From positions 33,553 to 97,552 of the forward strand of contig JAQWRV010000017.1 of assembly GCA_029243545.1 (NCBI GenBank): a DNA stretch of 64,000 nt, given 5' to 3'. The notes under the pieces were generated by a model. It was given only the letters and a program-made list of their open reading frames with translations, was not told the DNA's origin and ran no database searches. Shown piece after piece: positions 1-9,453 of the stretch. Within the stretch, counting starts at the first letter, position 1; each line of letters begins with the position of its first letter. Position numbers and translations under genes: made by a program. Source of the stretch: Rhodospirillaceae bacterium (GTDB lineage Bacteria; Pseudomonadota; Alphaproteobacteria; Rhodospirillales; Rhodospirillaceae).

Positions 1-798
1 GTGGTTTTTGTCGGCGCCGTCTCCGCACACTAGAAACTTGACGCTAGAGTCTAGGTGCAACATAGCACCAGCAAGCGTAACCAAATATCCGACATTGTTG
101 ATCTGTCCCAACGTCCCGCCATAGACGACGAGAGGCCCGCCCCTGAGGTGTGGGTGTTGGTCAAGGAATGCGTCTGCCCGATCATTACCCACGCGGAACA
201 ACGCCACATCACAGGCGTTAGGAATTACGGTAACGTGATCTTCTGCGATGCCGGAGCGGACGACGCCCTCTTTCATGCCGGGCGACAAAGCGATGACCCG
301 GGCGGCTGACGCGTAAGCAAAACGCTCCAGGGTTTTGGCCGCCCATTTGCTGATCGGCTGTTTAAGGGCGCCGACAGCGATTGGTAAATCGGGCCATAAG
401 TCTCTTACTTCAAACACCAGGGGCGCGGCTTTGAAACGGCTCGCGAAATATCCTGGCGCGATAATTGTGAGAGGTGTTGATGTGGCGACCACCACATCAA
501 CATTTTTCACCCGGGCGGCTTCAGCCATGGCGCAGAAGGCAAACCTCAAGAATGCCCAGATCCGCCGGCCAAACCCCATTTGATTGTTGTAGGGCACTCG
601 TAAAACGATGAGATCGATGCCGTCGATCTCTAGGCGTGTCGTGCGCGTTAGGCCATAAGTATCGGGAAAAAAGGCGGACGATGTAATGAGTGTTACCCGA
701 TGTCCGGCTTCGACCAACCGCCGTGCCATTTCATAGGACCGGGTTCCACCGGCACCGTCCGGAGGGCAGAAATATTGGTGGAGATAGAGGGCATGCAT
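1..798 (-). CDS. GT4-family glycosyltransferase, N-terminal 266 residues (cut by window edge)
   Basis: The reading frame is open from an ATG at 798 down to base 1, so only the N-terminal 266 residues are visible and the stop lies outside. The start MHALYLHQYFCPPDGAGGTR, with a glycine-rich turn after the first strand, and the later VFEVRDLWPD are typical of GT4 (GT-B fold) enzymes of the WbuB/WcaI type, which add N-acetylhexosamine-like sugars to lipid-linked precursors on the cytoplasmic face. The sequence VIPNACD near residue 205 and VYGGTLGQIN near 235 fit the start of the C-terminal nucleotide-sugar-binding domain. Its neighbours are Wzz, aminotransferase and flippase genes, so a role in surface polysaccharide assembly is likely. 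The donor and acceptor sugars cannot be told. Confidence 0.85.
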   Translation of the reverse strand, partial: MHALYLHQYFCPPDGAGGTRSYEMARRLVEAGHRVTLITSSAFFPDTYGLTRTTRLEIDGIDLIVLRVPYNNQMGFGRRIWAFLRFAFCAMAEAARVKNVDVVVATSTPLTIIAPGYFASRFKAAPLVFEVRDLWPDLPIAVGALKQPISKWAAKTLERFAYASAARVIALSPGMKEGVVRSGIAEDHVTVIPNACDVALFRVGNDRADAFLDQHPHLRGGPLVVYGGTLGQINNVGYLVTLAGAMLHLDSSVKFLVCGDGADKNH

Positions 799-862
799 CT
801 CGCTAGTATACAGGCCAGTCGGCCCGTGCGGAATCCCCGACGTATGATCTAAAGCAGGTGTT

Positions 863-1285
863 CTAGAGCGGATTCGCAACTGCTGCAGGGTCGATCATCT
901 TCTTATTTAGGGCTTTGTGGATGGCATCAGGCAATGTCTTAATCGAGACAGGCTTAGATAAGAAACCGGAAATGCCGAGTTCTGCTGCTTTTTCCAATTG
1001 AGACATTCCGGTATAGGCGGTGAGGATGACAAAAGGTAATTCAGATATAAATGCATTTGGCGCGGCGCGTATAACTTTTAGGCAGGTGAAGCCGCCCATA
1101 ACTGGCATATCCAGGTCGAGAAAGGCCATGTCGATTTTACCGTGGGCCGCCATTAGGAGCTTGATCGCATCACGGCCATTCTCGGCCACATGTATCGTGC
1201 CGACTCCCGCCTACGCCAGGACCTGGCGGACCATTTCGCGCGTGTAATATTCGTCCTCAATGAGGAGGATACCTACGTTCGCCAA
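863..1285 (-). pseudogene. Single-domain response regulator interrupted by an in-frame TAG
   Basis: Read from TTG at 1285, the frame gives a complete CheY-like receiver domain: acidic pair in IEDE (about residues 10-12), phosphoacceptor Asp57 in FLDLDMPVMGG, Thr89 in FVILTAY and Lys111 in FLSKPVS. The frame is broken at codon 25 by TAG (1211-1213, minus strand), between QVLA and AGVGTIHVAENG in helix 1. A single C-to-T change from CAG (Gln) would explain it. An AGGAGG lies only about 2 bases before the TTG, so the exact start is uncertain. A fragment starting at GTG 1189 would lack the acidic pocket and probably not be phosphorylatable. No output domain and no adjacent histidine kinase are present. 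Inactivated gene most likely; readthrough is less likely. Confidence 0.75.
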
Positions 1286-1487
1286 TGCCTCCTACCGGAG
1301 GGGGTTTGTCTCGTTGCCCAGACATGGCTCGATTCCTCAAATGGTGCAGTTTCGCTGGGGTGTCTATGGCAGGCTGTTGCCAGTCATATGGTCGAATATC
1401 TTACACATTGGCGGTAAACATCATATAAAGACGCACGTGGGGGCGTGCTTTCCGGGCTGATTTGCTGTTTATTACAAGGACTTCGCG

Positions 1488-2558
1488 ATGGCTGATAACA
1501 CTACTAATGCTGTGGCACAGGGTTCAGGTCCGGGTGGTAGAGCCATGTCCCAAGATGTAACGGTAATGGACCTATGGCTGGTGATTCGCTCTTACCGGCG
1601 ATTTGCTGCGACCATGATCGTGCTTTCCATCGCCATGGGCGTGGCTCTCGCCGTTGTGTTGCCGCCTGTCCATAATTACACCACGGCCATCGAAATCGGT
1701 AAGCAGATTCAGAATGACGAGATTCTTCCAATCGAAGCCCCAACGACGGTGTCTGATAAACTGGTAACCGGGTATATCCCGCTCATTACCAATCAGTTTG
1801 TGCAACAAAATCCGGATGGACCGAAAGAATATGCCATTGAGGTGAGTGGGTCCGAGAACAGCCAAATTGTTAAGCTTCTTTCGGAAGCCCCGGCCGATCA
1901 GAGCGCGTTGATTTCTGATCTCCACAATCAAGTCGTTCAAACTCTGGTGGAAGATCATAACCGCAGCGTTGATGAGGTGCGGGCTAATGCCAAAATCGCA
2001 TTAGCCGAGGCGGAGCAGAAGCTTGGAGAGATGGTGGCGCAGCAACGTGCACTGACGGGCCACTTATCATCAATTAGCGACACTCTGGTTTCACTTGACG
2101 ACTATGCGGCCGAACTCAAAGACCGTGTTGCCAATGCCGAGGGTGAGATTGAAGCATTACAAGCGCGCGGCGGAAACAGTAGTGACCGGTCAACTCAAAT
2201 TCTCATGCTGTCCAACCAGATCGGTGTTTGGCGCACAGTGCTGGTGAATATTGAGAACCAAGACAAGGTTAGTATTTTTGTGATTCGGGCAGACGCGCAG
2301 GTCAAACTCGAAAACAACGCTCAAGAACAAAAGACTGCGCAAAACGAGATTGAATACCGCCTGACCAACCTAGAAAATATCCAAGCTACTCGTGCCCTTG
2401 GCCAGGGCACTGTTCGATCGCTCAAACCGGTGGCGCCGAATAAACCGTTGATCGTTGCCGTGGCCCTCGTTGCTGGCGTTCTTCTCGCTGTTGTTGGCGC
2501 CCTGGTGCTTGATTTTCTCAAGCGTGCCGGACAAATCGAGCAAATGTCGCAGCAATAA
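1488..2558 (+). CDS. Wzz-type polysaccharide chain-length determinant
   Basis: The 356-residue protein has the topology of polysaccharide co-polymerases: a short cytoplasmic N-terminus, a first membrane segment around residues 38-58, a long periplasmic region with a predicted coiled coil around 160-225, and a second membrane segment around 318-342 preceded by a proline-rich stretch (SLKPVAPNKP). This matches the Wzz family, which sets the length of O-antigen or exopolysaccharide chains made by the Wzy route. There is no C-terminal tyrosine-kinase domain, so it is not a Wzc/ExoP fusion. An AAGGA lies just upstream of the ATG. The gene stands alone on the plus strand between minus-strand polysaccharide genes. 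The exact polymer is unknown. Confidence 0.85.
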   Translation: MADNTTNAVAQGSGPGGRAMSQDVTVMDLWLVIRSYRRFAATMIVLSIAMGVALAVVLPPVHNYTTAIEIGKQIQNDEILPIEAPTTVSDKLVTGYIPLITNQFVQQNPDGPKEYAIEVSGSENSQIVKLLSEAPADQSALISDLHNQVVQTLVEDHNRSVDEVRANAKIALAEAEQKLGEMVAQQRALTGHLSSISDTLVSLDDYAAELKDRVANAEGEIEALQARGGNSSDRSTQILMLSNQIGVWRTVLVNIENQDKVSIFVIRADAQVKLENNAQEQKTAQNEIEYRLTNLENIQATRALGQGTVRSLKPVAPNKPLIVAVALVAGVLLAVVGALVLDFLKRAGQIEQMSQQ

Positions 2559-2684
2559 AGCCAATCTTGCAAAAGGGTTTGGTTCAGACTTTGATCCGTG
2601 CATTTGCGCGCAAGCTAATCTTAGAATCTGGGTCTGACTACGGCGCTGTTGTTCTGCCTGACGCTTAGGCTGCGCCGTCTTAAC

Positions 2685-3866
2685 TCAACGGTTAGCGGCC
2701 TCGAGCGCGGTCCGCAAGGCATTAGCCATAAAAGCCACATTGCCCTCTGTAAGGGTGGGGTGTACCGGCAGCATAATCGTGTAGTCTGCAATTGCAGCTG
2801 CATGGGGACGCTTGTTTGCCGTGCTGATGTTAGCATTGGCAAATGCGGCTTCTCCCGAAATATCAGGGCAGGCCCCTACGCGAGCAGGCACACCCCTCAC
2901 ATTAAGGTGGTTAACAATGCGGTCGCGTGTCCAGTTGTCAGCCAATTCTTCTGGGTCTAACAGCACATAGTATTTGTAGTAGCTATGGCGCATGTTTTCA
3001 GGAGGAGTTAGGTCCTGGACAACCTGTAATTCACGAATAGCATCTGTCAGCGTTTCTGCATTTGCGCGTCGCCGGTCAACCCAGCCCTCTAGTTTGCGCA
3101 ACTGAATCCGGCCGATGGCTGACTGTGCTTCAGTCATGCGCCAATTCGTGGAAAACCGGTCAACCAGCCACTTAAAACCTGATGATGGATCATCAGCATG
3201 AGCACGGTCATAGTCCCCGCCGTGATCGCGCAAAGACCACATCTTCTTATGAAGGCCAGTATTATTAGTTATGACAAGGCCGCCTTCACCACCAGTCGAA
3301 ATGATCTTGTCCTGGCAGAATGAGAAGCATCCAATATCTCCAAATGTTCCGACAGGCTTGCCGTTGTACAACGCACCATGAGCTTGGGCGCAATCTTCAA
3401 TGACGGCCAGGCCCGACGCGCGGGCGGCGGACATGATCGAGTTCATGTTCGCCGGCCAGCCAGCCAAATGAACAGGAATCAATGCCCGGGTGCGGTCACT
3501 GAGGACAGCCGCAATACTGTCTTCATCAAGATTCTGTGAGAGTGGATCAATGTCTGCGACCACGGGCGTTGCACCACATCGTGCTACCGCCGCAGCCGTT
3601 GCAACAAATGTGCGCGCCGGAACGATGACTTCATCCCCAGGTCCAATGTCTAGAGCCTCAAGAGCTAGTTCTAAGGCGGCGGTGCCGTTCGCAACTGTCA
3701 GGGAGTGAGCGACTCCTGAACTGGCCGCATATTCTTGTTCAAAAGCTTGACCCTGCTCTCCGGTTTTGTAGTTGACTCGGCCTGACTTAAGAACATCGGT
3801 GACGGCTTCAATTTCGTCGTCATCGAAAAACGGCCAGGGCGCGAGGTGGGAGTCAGGCTGCGTCAT
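2685..3866 (-). CDS. DegT/DnrJ/EryC1/StrS-family sugar aminotransferase
   Basis: The 393 residues are the usual family length. The PLP-binding lysine is Lys187 in FSFCQDKIISTGGEGG, and the family motifs VANGTAALELAL, GDEVIVPARTFVATA and VIEDCAQAHGA are in the expected order. Such enzymes transfer an amino group from glutamate to a keto group of a nucleotide-activated sugar, giving 3- or 4-amino sugars for O-antigen or exopolysaccharide. It is the last gene of a minus-strand run with the genes ending at 3909 and 5240, 42 bases after the preceding stop, so it is probably co-transcribed with them. The substrate position cannot be read from the sequence. Confidence 0.93.
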   Translation of the reverse strand: MTQPDSHLAPWPFFDDDEIEAVTDVLKSGRVNYKTGEQGQAFEQEYAASSGVAHSLTVANGTAALELALEALDIGPGDEVIVPARTFVATAAAVARCGATPVVADIDPLSQNLDEDSIAAVLSDRTRALIPVHLAGWPANMNSIMSAARASGLAVIEDCAQAHGALYNGKPVGTFGDIGCFSFCQDKIISTGGEGGLVITNNTGLHKKMWSLRDHGGDYDRAHADDPSSGFKWLVDRFSTNWRMTEAQSAIGRIQLRKLEGWVDRRRANAETLTDAIRELQVVQDLTPPENMRHSYYKYYVLLDPEELADNWTRDRIVNHLNVRGVPARVGACPDISGEAAFANANISTANKRPHAAAIADYTIMLPVHPTLTEGNVAFMANALRTALEAANR

Positions 3867-3908
3867 GAAAGTAGGTCGTGATCCAGTGTTGAGGTTTTAC
3901 CAGTTCGT

Positions 3909-5243
3909 TCATGAGCTGGCATGTGAAGCGATGCTGGTTTGCCCGACCTTCGTCTTGGCGTCAATGGCCGCTATTGTTTCACTTAAATCCTCAAGCGTAC
4001 TCGTCGTGACATTCTCTAGCGTATACAGGTAGTGATACTGCTCCACATCCTTCATGACTGCTGTACTTATAGCCACCACTTGGCATCCAAGATGCGCGGC
4101 GTCCAATAAGAGTGTAGAGACGGTCCCAACAATAATTTTATGATCAAGCAGGAAAGTACGCGCCGGCTTTGAGTCGGGCGATTCAATTTTGACATCGCTC
4201 GAGAGCCCCGGGCGTATCGTATTGAAATCGTCCGCATAAAAAGGGTGAGCGCGAATAGTTACGTTGTTGGTTTTGGCCAGGCGGTTTATGGCATCTGCAA
4301 ATTGCACCGCAGCGCCTTCCCGACTATCCTTTTGGCTGACCAAAGTCGCAATATGGGGCGCCGCAATACCTACCCCGCAGGGTTGGTGGTTGTCTAAATG
4401 GGCGCGCTCAGCCGTGCTCAACACAAACCCGGGGTTTGTAAAGCATTGAAAGTCAGACCGGGCGTGTTCTTCGCGAAACAGATCGGCGTAGTATTCGTTC
4501 CAGCAATAGCACCGATCGACCTCGAAGAATGCATGTTTGGCGTAGTAGTGCTTGTCGCCGTGCATAACGTTATAGGTTTCGATCCCGCAGGCGTTCATCG
4601 CTTGGGTTATGATGGACAAACCGCAACTGAATTCCCAATACACAAGAATAAACTTCGGTGAATACCGCATAACAGCACCGCGCACGGCAGCAACATCAAC
4701 CGCGCACTTGAGAGCGAGTTGGAACGGAAAGGGTGTCCGTTGTGCAATAGACTGAGCCAAGAGCTGCAAAATTAAGACTGAGTCATTTGACGAAAGGCGA
4801 TGATGGTCGAGTGGTTGCGTGGCTATGGACTTGCCAGTTAATCCATCTGGCACCACAAAAATCTCTGGATTGTTTTTCCAGCGACTTGCGAAAACGAGTT
4901 GTAGCCCGTCTAACGCCCGGCTGTCTCGTGATCCGCCTTGGAGCACATACGTCGCCCAACAGCCCAGCAGAAAAAAGGGCAAAACAAAGAAACTCGCAAT
5001 CTCGAAGGTCCAAACACTGACGCGTGGACGCATCGCGAGGTGGGCACGGTACTGCGCCATCGCGCGCGAGAACCGGCGCTGCCTGCCGTCTGGTTTTTGC
5101 AGAGACGTGTGCATTTCAGTCCAGATGTCAGAAATAATCTTTTCGTCGATGGCCCGGTTATATTCGTACCGATAGCCGAGTGCGTTCATGCGCAAACGCG
5201 ATATGAACTTTCGGAGGTCACTCAACACGCGGCTCACAATCAA
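3909..5243 (-). CDS. Probable GT-B-type polysaccharide biosynthesis protein (not recognised)
   Basis: This 444-residue protein does not match a family I can name with certainty. One hydrophobic stretch around residues 80-102 could anchor it to the membrane. The C-terminal half has a pattern reminiscent of CDP-glycerol transferase or sialyltransferase-like GT-B enzymes: VTIRAHPFYADD followed by KIIVGTVSTLLLDAAHLG, which resembles the donor-site loop of that fold. It overlaps the upstream GT-C gene and is followed by the aminotransferase, so it belongs to a three-gene polysaccharide operon. Transfer of a sugar or phospho-alditol to a surface glycan is the best guess. It could also be a processing enzyme. 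Confidence 0.55.
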   Translation of the reverse strand: MIVSRVLSDLRKFISRLRMNALGYRYEYNRAIDEKIISDIWTEMHTSLQKPDGRQRRFSRAMAQYRAHLAMRPRVSVWTFEIASFFVLPFFLLGCWATYVLQGGSRDSRALDGLQLVFASRWKNNPEIFVVPDGLTGKSIATQPLDHHRLSSNDSVLILQLLAQSIAQRTPFPFQLALKCAVDVAAVRGAVMRYSPKFILVYWEFSCGLSIITQAMNACGIETYNVMHGDKHYYAKHAFFEVDRCYCWNEYYADLFREEHARSDFQCFTNPGFVLSTAERAHLDNHQPCGVGIAAPHIATLVSQKDSREGAAVQFADAINRLAKTNNVTIRAHPFYADDFNTIRPGLSSDVKIESPDSKPARTFLLDHKIIVGTVSTLLLDAAHLGCQVVAISTAVMKDVEQYHYLYTLENVTTSTLEDLSETIAAIDAKTKVGQTSIASHASS

Positions 5244-6901
5244 GGCGTCTCTATTTGCAAGCCTGTGTCCACGGGCCTTCTCTGGTAGACGTGTACATTC
5301 CAGCCGCGAAACCCGGTGGATGCTGTGCGTGCGAAAGATTCTCCGATCGTCGCCTCCAAATTAGAGTCCCGATCACGCGGGTCTACTTGATAGACGATGG
5401 TGTCATAGGCCTTTGCGATCCAGTTATCCAATGTTTCGTCCGCCCACAACCCTTCGCGCTCCAGATTGCCATAAGTTATTTGCCGTTCAGAGTCAGATAA
5501 CCCTGGAGTCAGCACTCTGTAACTGTGCCGGAGGTTGAGTCCTTGAACCGGAAAGCGCCGATCTGCAAGAAAAAGCGCATAAGGCACGGTCACAAGATCG
5601 TGGACGGGCAGTATAGATTTCGTAGGGTCCGTATTTTCTCTAAGAAAGGCGGCCAATTGCTCAGTTTCAACACGTTCAGGTATGGGGCGCGGCTCACTCA
5701 GCATGGCTTGAGGATAAAAGCGATACTCATCGCGTGTTGCTACCGACGAAGCGGACTGGTTATAGGCAATCACTGCGACTGCAAATAGACCAATGAGAAC
5801 CCAACTCGGCAGCTTTTGGTCCTTAGACACATGAGCGATGACGGAGACTGCGAGACCCGCACACAGAGCGCCAATGCCAGCATAAGACGCTGTATAAGGC
5901 AAGATACAGGTTTGGCAGTAGTCGAGGGATCCGACGTAATGCGTCGCTGACAAAAAGAAAAAGATGAGCGGCGCGACCCATAGTATGCGCAAGCCTTCGG
6001 GAGCAAGAATGACAACGGCGCCAGCAGCTAAGATTAATCCAGCATAAGGCAGTAGATACGCGTCGAGCAGATCTTCCAGTACAAACTTGCTAAAGGCAAG
6101 ATTGAGGCCGACTGCACCAGTGGTATTTGTTTGAATGAGGGTTATGGGGTCATTGATTAGATTGAGATTCGAGAGAAGGGGCGTAATAAGAGGTAACCGT
6201 ATTGCATATGATAAAAGTCGGTCAGGGAACGTCAGAAGAATAGGCGCGGCAACTATGGCAATGCCGATCAAAACCGTTGCAAAATGGTTTGCGCGATTTT
6301 GACGAAGTCCGAGGATATAGACAGGTAGGAGTGCGACCAGCACCAGAATCATATTCTGCCGGTAGAAATATAGAACGCCAAACAGAACGCCTAAACATAG
6401 TGACCGCCATTGTGTGGGCCTACTCACACCAATAACCACCATCCACACAGCCAGCAGGCAGAGCAGTGATACGGTTGAAATAGGCGTGGCCGTTCCAAAA
6501 TAAAACACTACAGCGGGCACCGTGAACAATGTTGCTGTTGCAATGGCGCTGGCGGTCCAATTTCCTGTGACCCGGCGGACAATATCAAAGATCACTATTC
6601 CGCTGAGCGCGCCAATACCAGCACTTAGCAAGCGGCCATAAGTCATCCCTGCGCCCATATACTTTTGCCATAAACCCAATTCATAGAAATAGAGCGGCAT
6701 GTACCAGGTGGGGTCAGTGGCAGTGTACGGATTTACTTGGCCAGTTACATACCTGTACGATTTGACAAGGTAGGTGACTTCGTCAACCCAGGTGCGGGCA
6801 TTGGTGACGGTGTCCATGACGCTGTAGAAATAGTACCCAAAAGACAACGCAAGAAGTCCGGCAGCTATCCATCTGTCTTTATGGGTAAACAGTCCACTCA
6901 T
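5240..6901 (-). CDS. GT-C-fold integral membrane glycosyltransferase (ArnT/PMT-like)
   Basis: From the ATG at 6901 the protein has 553 residues; a TTG at 6955 would add 18 residues but has no clear ribosome binding site. It has about ten to twelve membrane segments and, after the first, the acidic pair in WVDEVTYL, the usual GT-C position for catalytic or metal-binding residues in PMT/ArnT-like enzymes. A large soluble C-terminal part (about residue 400 on) follows. Such enzymes use polyprenyl-phosphate sugars on the periplasmic side. The stop overlaps the next gene's start by four bases, which suggests translational coupling. Donor and acceptor are unknown. Confidence 0.75.
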   Translation of the reverse strand: MSGLFTHKDRWIAAGLLALSFGYYFYSVMDTVTNARTWVDEVTYLVKSYRYVTGQVNPYTATDPTWYMPLYFYELGLWQKYMGAGMTYGRLLSAGIGALSGIVIFDIVRRVTGNWTASAIATATLFTVPAVVFYFGTATPISTVSLLCLLAVWMVVIGVSRPTQWRSLCLGVLFGVLYFYRQNMILVLVALLPVYILGLRQNRANHFATVLIGIAIVAAPILLTFPDRLLSYAIRLPLITPLLSNLNLINDPITLIQTNTTGAVGLNLAFSKFVLEDLLDAYLLPYAGLILAAGAVVILAPEGLRILWVAPLIFFFLSATHYVGSLDYCQTCILPYTASYAGIGALCAGLAVSVIAHVSKDQKLPSWVLIGLFAVAVIAYNQSASSVATRDEYRFYPQAMLSEPRPIPERVETEQLAAFLRENTDPTKSILPVHDLVTVPYALFLADRRFPVQGLNLRHSYRVLTPGLSDSERQITYGNLEREGLWADETLDNWIAKAYDTIVYQVDPRDRDSNLEATIGESFARTASTGFRGWNVHVYQRRPVDTGLQIETP

Positions 6902-7083
6902 AGCGGCTTGCCGTGTTTTAAGGGGGCGTGCAAAAGTGTTTGGTATTGGCGCCAAACGCTAAGATGCCGCAGGGGGCTGTGCTGGCTTGCGGTATATATA
7001 AGAATAGGCTTGGGTTCCATTCGCGCGATTGTAACCTGTTCTGCCTCTAACGTGAACGTGCAGTTGTTGAAACCCCGTCTGAT

Positions 7084-8202
7084 ATGAAAAATAAACCTCT
7101 AACCGAGAACGATAAGCCTCAGCCTTTGGTTCCACACCTTATTATGGGAACCATAGCGCTGGCCTTTGGTCTTCATGTTTTCTTGTTTCTGTTTTATGCC
7201 GCGCCGTCTCCACTAGAGGAAGGTTATCAGTCGCAGACAGGCAGTCTTTCGGCTTTTTCCACGCTGATGGCGGCATGGGAAAAAATCTTCGGAAGATCCC
7301 CGTTTTCTGCCCGGCTGCCATCGGCTTTTTGTGCAATGGCGGTTATTTTTATCGTTTCCCGGATCGGGCAGCGCTGGAGTAGTGACCAGTCAGCAAGTGC
7401 CGCGCTGCCCTTGGGTTTGGTGTTGTTTCCAACCGCTGCCTATGTGTTTGCATTGGCGACGCCTCATGCGCTCACCACGCTCCTCTTCGTCTACGTGCTG
7501 CACTTAGCTCAGTTGTCCCGTACAACGCGGCCCGAGATGGTGATCGGAGCGGCAGGCATTCTTTGTGCGTTGATCCCATACTTGCATGTAACAGGACTAA
7601 GTCTTTCCGTGGTGTGCATTTGCTTGGTCATTGTGCAGCGAGGTATAAACCGTGAAACACTTGTTTTCGCTGCCACGGCGGTCATTTCATTTGTCGCGTT
7701 GAGCCTGATATTCGCTATACCATTTGGCACACGAGCAGGGCCCCTTTCGCTTGGCGTAACTAGCGGCGCCCTATCGGACGCTTCAGTGTTCAAGAGTTAT
7801 GCCATGATTTGGGTTGCTCAAGCCTTCTCCGCGATAGCTTTGATCGGATCACGTCCCCTGCGGGACTTGTTAGGGCGCTCTGGGCTTCATCGCTCTGTAG
7901 TGTTATTGGCGGGTTTTGCTTTCGTCTCTGGTTGGGTAAGCTTTGTTCACGATCCATCTGTTGAAAGCGCTAAAGTTGCGTTCAGCGCTGTTCTTATTGT
8001 TGGTGTGTTGGCGGCGTTACCTATGGTGATGTGGATAAGGCTGGTCATGCCCAAGCTGCAGTCCATTTTCATTTGGATTGCCCTCCCGGTGATTATGTAC
8101 AGCTGTTTTTGGGTTATTCTCGGCCCGGTCGACTTGAACGGGTTTCCCTATGATCAACTGATGCCCACAACCATAATATCAGGAGCGCAATCGCCAAGGT
8201 AG
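7084..8202 (+). CDS. GT-C-like polytopic membrane protein
   Basis: The 372-residue protein has about nine hydrophobic segments and the N-terminal arrangement of PMT-like GT-C enzymes: membrane segment, acidic loop (PLEEGYQSQ in place of the usual Asp-Glu motif) and, after a short amphipathic stretch, SPFSARLPSAFCA, which resembles the family's conserved Ala-Arg-Leu helix. It is shorter than most relatives and has no large periplasmic C-terminal domain. It is transcribed divergently from the larger GT-C gene, and its 3' end overlaps the convergent flippase gene by 24 bases. A glycosyltransferase role in the same glycan pathway is inferred; it might be a degenerate or non-catalytic member. Confidence 0.6.
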   Translation: MKNKPLTENDKPQPLVPHLIMGTIALAFGLHVFLFLFYAAPSPLEEGYQSQTGSLSAFSTLMAAWEKIFGRSPFSARLPSAFCAMAVIFIVSRIGQRWSSDQSASAALPLGLVLFPTAAYVFALATPHALTTLLFVYVLHLAQLSRTTRPEMVIGAAGILCALIPYLHVTGLSLSVVCICLVIVQRGINRETLVFAATAVISFVALSLIFAIPFGTRAGPLSLGVTSGALSDASVFKSYAMIWVAQAFSAIALIGSRPLRDLLGRSGLHRSVVLLAGFAFVSGWVSFVHDPSVESAKVAFSAVLIVGVLAALPMVMWIRLVMPKLQSIFIWIALPVIMYSCFWVILGPVDLNGFPYDQLMPTTIISGAQSPR

Positions 8203-9453
8203 GGGCGACCGGCATACTGTTACTGTGGTTACGGCAAGAAAACCAAGGGTATATGCGACAAAGGTTGCTTGCGCTGCGCCGATTAAACCGTTTGATTGAA
8301 TGAGAACGTAGGTCAACCCGACATTAAAGATGGCGGCGCCGGCACTTGAGATGGAAACCCAGGCTGTGTCTTCGCTGAAGTATAGATACGACGCGCTCAA
8401 AGACCACAAACCCTGCGCGACAAAAGCAGCGACAATCCATGCGAATACAGGCGTTGCTGCGATATAGGTCTCACCGAAAATCCAAGGCAGAGCAAACCAG
8501 CCGACGGTGGCAAACCCTATGCCCGCGACGACATAGATCAAGGCAATTGCATACCCCGCCTTCATAGCTGAATGAAGCGACTCTTTTGATCCGTCTTTCA
8601 GCCGCTCGTAGAACCAAGGGGTCCAGGCGCGGTTGACAGACGTAGACAAGAGAAACATCACCTGCCCCACCTGATAACCGATGGTGTAAATGCCGGCTGC
8701 GGCATCATTGATGAGGTTTACAAGAAGAATGCGGTCGGTTGCTGTCACCAATGCTGCACCGATCATGTGCGGCACAAGGGGTGCGCCGTAGCGGACAATA
8801 TGAGTAAGGTGATTTTTACCGAAATGCGGTGCGATAAGCCCGTTGCGCCACAGCCAAATCAATCCGGCAACGGCGACACTGCCATGGGTGATTACGAGGA
8901 CCGTGATGAGGTCTGTCCATCCAGCCAAGCCGGACAGCACGAAGACCAACAGTAATCCATTGAGGATGAGCGCCCGGCCTATGCGCCAAATCCCGAACTG
9001 AGTAGGCCTGTTCGCCATCTGATGTAAGACGAGAATCAATCCGATGATCGTCTGCGACCAGGCCACAAGAATCCACGCCCAGAACCAGGGCCCTGGCACC
9101 GGGATAACAGATGCCAAAGTTGGCGCCAGGAAGGTCAGCGCAACGTATAGAAGGGCGGCAAGGCACCCGGTTAGGCCGAGACCGGTGGCGATGTATGCGG
9201 GGTAATCCGTATCGGTCCTGTCGACAAACCGCCGGCCCGCGGCGGTCTCGAACCCGAGGCCGATCAACGGCATCAGCAAATTTATGCCAACAATAAAAAT
9301 GGCGTAAACCCCGTAATCTGAAGGCGCTACTGTTCGCGTGATGACCGGAACAGCCAGAAGCGGGAAAAGCGCAGCGAAGCCGTTAATGATGACATAGAGG
9401 CCTGCCTCGCCCAGCAAGGGGAGGGCTAGAAGGCGCGGGATGAGGCGGTTCAA
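8179..9453 (-). CDS. Wzx-type oligosaccharide flippase
   Basis: The protein (424 residues from TTG 9453, which sits 10 bases after GGAG; a TTG at 9462 is too close to that site) has about twelve to fourteen membrane segments and the MOP-superfamily N-terminus GLYVIINGFAALFPLLAVPVI followed by VAPSDYGVYAIF. This is typical of polysaccharide flippases that move undecaprenyl-linked repeat units across the inner membrane. With the Wzz-like protein it indicates a Wzx/Wzy-type export route, although no Wzy polymerase is evident. The final residues overlap the convergent membrane-protein gene. Confidence 0.87.
   Translation of the reverse strand: MNRLIPRLLALPLLGEAGLYVIINGFAALFPLLAVPVITRTVAPSDYGVYAIFIVGINLLMPLIGLGFETAAGRRFVDRTDTDYPAYIATGLGLTGCLAALLYVALTFLAPTLASVIPVPGPWFWAWILVAWSQTIIGLILVLHQMANRPTQFGIWRIGRALILNGLLLVFVLSGLAGWTDLITVLVITHGSVAVAGLIWLWRNGLIAPHFGKNHLTHIVRYGAPLVPHMIGAALVTATDRILLVNLINDAAAGIYTIGYQVGQVMFLLSTSVNRAWTPWFYERLKDGSKESLHSAMKAGYAIALIYVVAGIGFATVGWFALPWIFGETYIAATPVFAWIVAAFVAQGLWSLSASYLYFSEDTAWVSISSAGAAIFNVGLTYVLIQSNGLIGAAQATFVAYTLGFLAVTTVTVCRSPLPWRLRS

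Noticed and set aside
55..583. Plus-strand open frames in the first 600 bases
   Set aside because: They are antisense to the GT4 glycosyltransferase frame, which is open from 798 to base 1 and has family motifs.
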